A DNA stretch of 64,000 nt from Thermoplasmata archaeon (GTDB lineage: Archaea > Thermoplasmatota > E2 > DHVEG-1): NCBI GenBank assembly GCA_020054495.1, contig JAHWGK010000008.1:1-64000 (forward strand). Direction: 5' to 3'. This document shows, one piece after another, positions 63,001 to 64,000 of the stretch. The notes beneath the pieces were generated by a model. The model saw nothing but the letters and a program-made list of their open reading frames with translations. It was not told the DNA's origin and did not search any database. A program made the position numbers and the translations under genes. How positions within the stretch are numbered: the first letter of the stretch is position 1; every line of letters starts with the position of its first letter.

Positions 63001-63923
63001 GATCGGGATGCTTTTTTAATTTCATTTTCTAAAAAATCAGAAAAACTCGCATCAGGGAAACCAAAATCTTCACAAGCTTTAGTAAGAATAAGTCTCATAA
63101 ATAATGCAAAAGCAGTCTCAAGACAGAATGATACAATATATCTATCTTCTTCTTTGCTTATCAACAAACCAGTTTCTTTAAAAATCGGTCTCCAATTATT
63201 TGGAACCTGATCCTTTGTTAATGATTTTGCATAAGATTTCTTCCAAAAATTATAAGCACTCTCAGTAAAAGTTAATTTTTCTCTTTCATCTTTGAATAAA
63301 TCGATAATCGAACAAACGAGTGAAGAAAAAATAGATCCTTCACAAAGTCTGAAACTTTCATAAAAATGCTCTCGAGAAATTTCCTCTTCTAAAGCTAATC
63401 TTTCATCCGGATCTGTAAATTTTTCAAGATAATTCTTTACGTTCTTAATTAAAGTGGTACCATAATCTGGTTTTTTAAGATGTATTAATAGATCAGAAAT
63501 TAAAATTTCATGAAAATTTTCAACAGAGTTAGAAAGTTTATTATTTCGTATCAAACTATTTCTTTGCCGTTCATAAAAAATAAGATCTTTACCATTGTAT
63601 AATAAACCATATTTTGCCTTTAGTGGTTTAACATATTTTTCCAATAAATCATTTTCAAAACTATCTAAATTTTCAACTGAAGGTTTTTTGAACTCTATTA
63701 CAAAAATTACATCCCCAAATTCATCAGTACAGTGAATATCAGTTCTTTTACCGGTGACTAATCTTTCTTCATAAAATACTTCATTTTTTAGATATCCAAG
63801 TGTTTTTAGAATATTAGTTTGAGCGAAATTTATTCTGAGAGTCGATTCATTCATTGATGGTTTTTTCTTAACATCCTTTAATACTATTTCAAAACCTTTT
63901 TTTATTTCATGTAAATCAGTCAT
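60048..63923 (-). CDS. type IIG-like restriction enzyme/adenine methyltransferase fusion
   Basis: 1291 residues from ATG 63923, which follows GAGGGTCAGG and overlaps the preceding gene's stop (ATGACTGA). Domains: an N-terminal PD-(D/E)XK-type nuclease region (GKRTDIHCTDEFGD, VIFVIEFKKP, ~residues 60-100), a central N6-adenine methyltransferase with LDPACGSGTFLVGALKRY (~residue 440), GEFYTPIEVVEYILD before it, and NPPYVR (~residue 710), then a TaqI/Eco57I-like target-recognition region. A protein that both cuts and methylates DNA fits type IIG. BREX PglX resembles the methylase part but lacks the nuclease. It defends the element or host. Confidence 0.82.
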   Translation of the reverse strand: MTDLHEIKKGFEIVLKDVKKKPSMNESTLRINFAQTNILKTLGYLKNEVFYEERLVTGKRTDIHCTDEFGDVIFVIEFKKPSVENLDSFENDLLEKYVKPLKAKYGLLYNGKDLIFYERQRNSLIRNNKLSNSVENFHEILISDLLIHLKKPDYGTTLIKNVKNYLEKFTDPDERLALEEEISREHFYESFRLCEGSIFSSLVCSIIDLFKDEREKLTFTESAYNFWKKSYAKSLTKDQVPNNWRPIFKETGLLISKEEDRYIVSFCLETAFALFMRLILTKACEDFGFPDASFSDFLENEIKKASRSNKDIAQSSYPKIAMEIVRDMQEKLIASVFEEDIFYWWTEEFDNRGYQEFFRDTTLPMSRFGRNVAKILLAVYKFNFSRIEGDPLGILYQKYFDTETRKALGEFYTPIEVVEYILDAVGYNNSGVINKRLLDPACGSGTFLVGALKRYLNNAKRKAKQEGWSKVLADLCNKYHIVGFDIHPFATIMAQVQFTLALLPQYKIAKDESPGFVLNRLPIFRTDSLTKETQVGRMNIEEWDAGKVFSMKIELPVQKEEGESFFEDTFNIPDEKTVLNQTDINDIQQYFGALQAVFDTVKQTADKGKYEIDKSLMEKNLQKYLSDKKWDILADFFEDHANRLLIHIKTLKTEFDDGRLVKSIEDVMLAALLKNFVDYDYVVGNPPYVRVQDLPEKQKNKWLGSYKWVEGNFDIYIPFIERGLEWIKDGNRGKLSYIVSNRFLLTNYGKKMREGLLETVNINKFLDLKDSRVFEDALNYPSIFVFSKGKKERDYFPVARVFKDPNNGKDLLSEVENNFGKLKTPKDHLVGQYSDVFYFKYKNLRSQGWYLMPHNERAIFSKIEKESTDVLEKFTKTQSGGFQGISTSKDDVYILKLIEDKKNSIVAIPKGGGDLIEVEKDIIRPFLFGKDVHRWKIDWKGWYVFFPYKKFELNGNEKYLLIPSKEDEDKFEYSNEYIENLYPSAWNYFKNNEEILRNRENGLYKKDKANDHRWYGITYPRNIEKYDSKKLLVQTLANSSNFVYDESDNYVFAGAGGSNVFGILPKETKDPWFLLSILNSKLLEYYHKHISNIFSGKFYSYGDQFIKLLPIKEPETSAEKEISKKTTAIAKKLMFIEELKRKIEMFPTPYFSQLRKENEIEEFFEIRHVVKRNYSNILPEIQEDLQGTKKIQLGKNDIIDNYKLDSDKKLEYVIRSIKNSKVSKDQEILLRIPIEDKKTEKIIDMHKKDIKKLEKTTKIEDLEEELDKLVYKLYKIKNSDIKIIDEFLNKF

Positions 63924-64000
63924 CCTGACCCTCAACTTGCTCAAAATCTTCAATTATAAAGTTGTTTTCAAATTCTCTACCTTTAAAAGAATATTTTTTA
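63916..64000 (-). CDS. C-terminal end of an unidentified gene (partial)
   Basis: Only the last 27 residues are in the window (KKYSFKGREFENNFIIEDF and an acidic end EQVEGQDD). Its stop overlaps the start of the restriction-modification gene by eight bases, indicating a single operon. Too little remains to assign a family. Confidence 0.5.
   Translation of the reverse strand, partial: KKYSFKGREFENNFIIEDFEQVEGQDD

Larger units (their letters stand above)
58520..64000. mobile_element. integrated element at tRNA-Arg (left end, truncated by window)
   Basis: Begins at the 3' half of tRNA-Arg and contains a tyrosine integrase, a small RHH-like regulator and a type IIG-like restriction-modification gene, then continues beyond the window. 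Integrase next to a tRNA 3' end is the classic layout. The second attachment repeat (part of the tRNA 3' end) was not found in the window and should lie to the right. Confidence 0.7.

Noticed and set aside
60048-63923. BREX PglX
   Set aside because: The N-terminal PD-(D/E)XK-like region and absence of other BREX genes in view fit type IIG better; the neighbour at the right edge is unknown.
58543-64000. Second attachment repeat inside the window
   Set aside because: I found no further copy of the tRNA 3' end sequence to the right; the element must end outside.

Overview
The window reads as an AT-rich archaeal chromosome segment. Archaeal markers are ribosomal protein L15e, an archaeal-type S15, KEOPS subunit Pcc1, the archaeosine enzyme RaSEA, fructose-1,6-bisphosphate aldolase/phosphatase, an Nre DNA-repair protein, a methanogen-type (type-2) seryl-tRNA synthetase and archaeal TrmI. 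Secreted cysteine peptidases with PKD-like domains and an AT-rich genome suggest an uncultured protein-degrading euryarchaeon, perhaps a Thermoplasmatota lineage such as Marine Benthic Group D. That placement is inference; no rRNA gene is present to test it.

Layout. 1-6.2 kb: a histidine operon (hisG-D-B-H-A-F-IE) headed by an AbrB-ACT regulator and ending in a small gene of unknown function. 6.2-10.6 kb, minus strand: DUF39, UPF0280, asd and lysC, the aspartate-to-homocysteine route; UPF0280 and asd have no ATG/GTG/TTG start. A divergent HTH-CBS regulator and a perfect inverted repeat sit at its head. 11-15 kb: radical SAM protein, Nre, two cyclophilins and a dUTPase/dCTP deaminase homologue. 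15.2-17.2 kb: a secreted C13-type peptidase. 17.2-28.1 kb: tRNA and ribosome genes (trmI, RaSEA, serS, pcc1, recJ-like, S15), with a lipoprotein and a DUF362 gene placed between recJ and S15.

28.2-36.5 kb: an unusual lipid-related operon. It has two tandem units of FAD/Fe-S oxidoreductase plus SCP2-like carrier, then a LuxE-like acyl-activating enzyme, a third SCP2-like protein and a LuxC-like acyl reductase. 36.5-39.7 kb: FBP aldolase/phosphatase, cysS and a Usp protein. 39.8-49.9 kb: four large secreted peptidases (three C25 gingipain-like, one S8 subtilisin-like). These four and the C13 peptidase at 15 kb share a nearly identical PKD-plus-tail 3' cassette. 50-58.4 kb: a TrpY-like regulator with TGTACA boxes facing trpB2, then L15e, a membrane-anchored PKD protein, a PaaK-like ligase, an ADP-forming acyl-CoA synthetase beta subunit, ahcY and a TraB-family protein. 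From 58.47 kb: tRNA-Arg(CCT), followed by an integrated element (integrase, small RHH-like regulator, large type IIG-like restriction-modification protein) that runs off the right edge.

Most notable signals: (1) a shared amphipathic FP-containing C-terminal tail on five secreted peptidases and probably a lipoprotein, a candidate new surface-sorting signal, carried on a DNA cassette that shows mosaic gene conversion; (2) the LuxC/LuxE/SCP2/FAD-Fe-S operon; (3) adjacent genes that seem to start at ATA and ATT; (4) palindromic operator candidates beside regulator genes and peptidase promoters.
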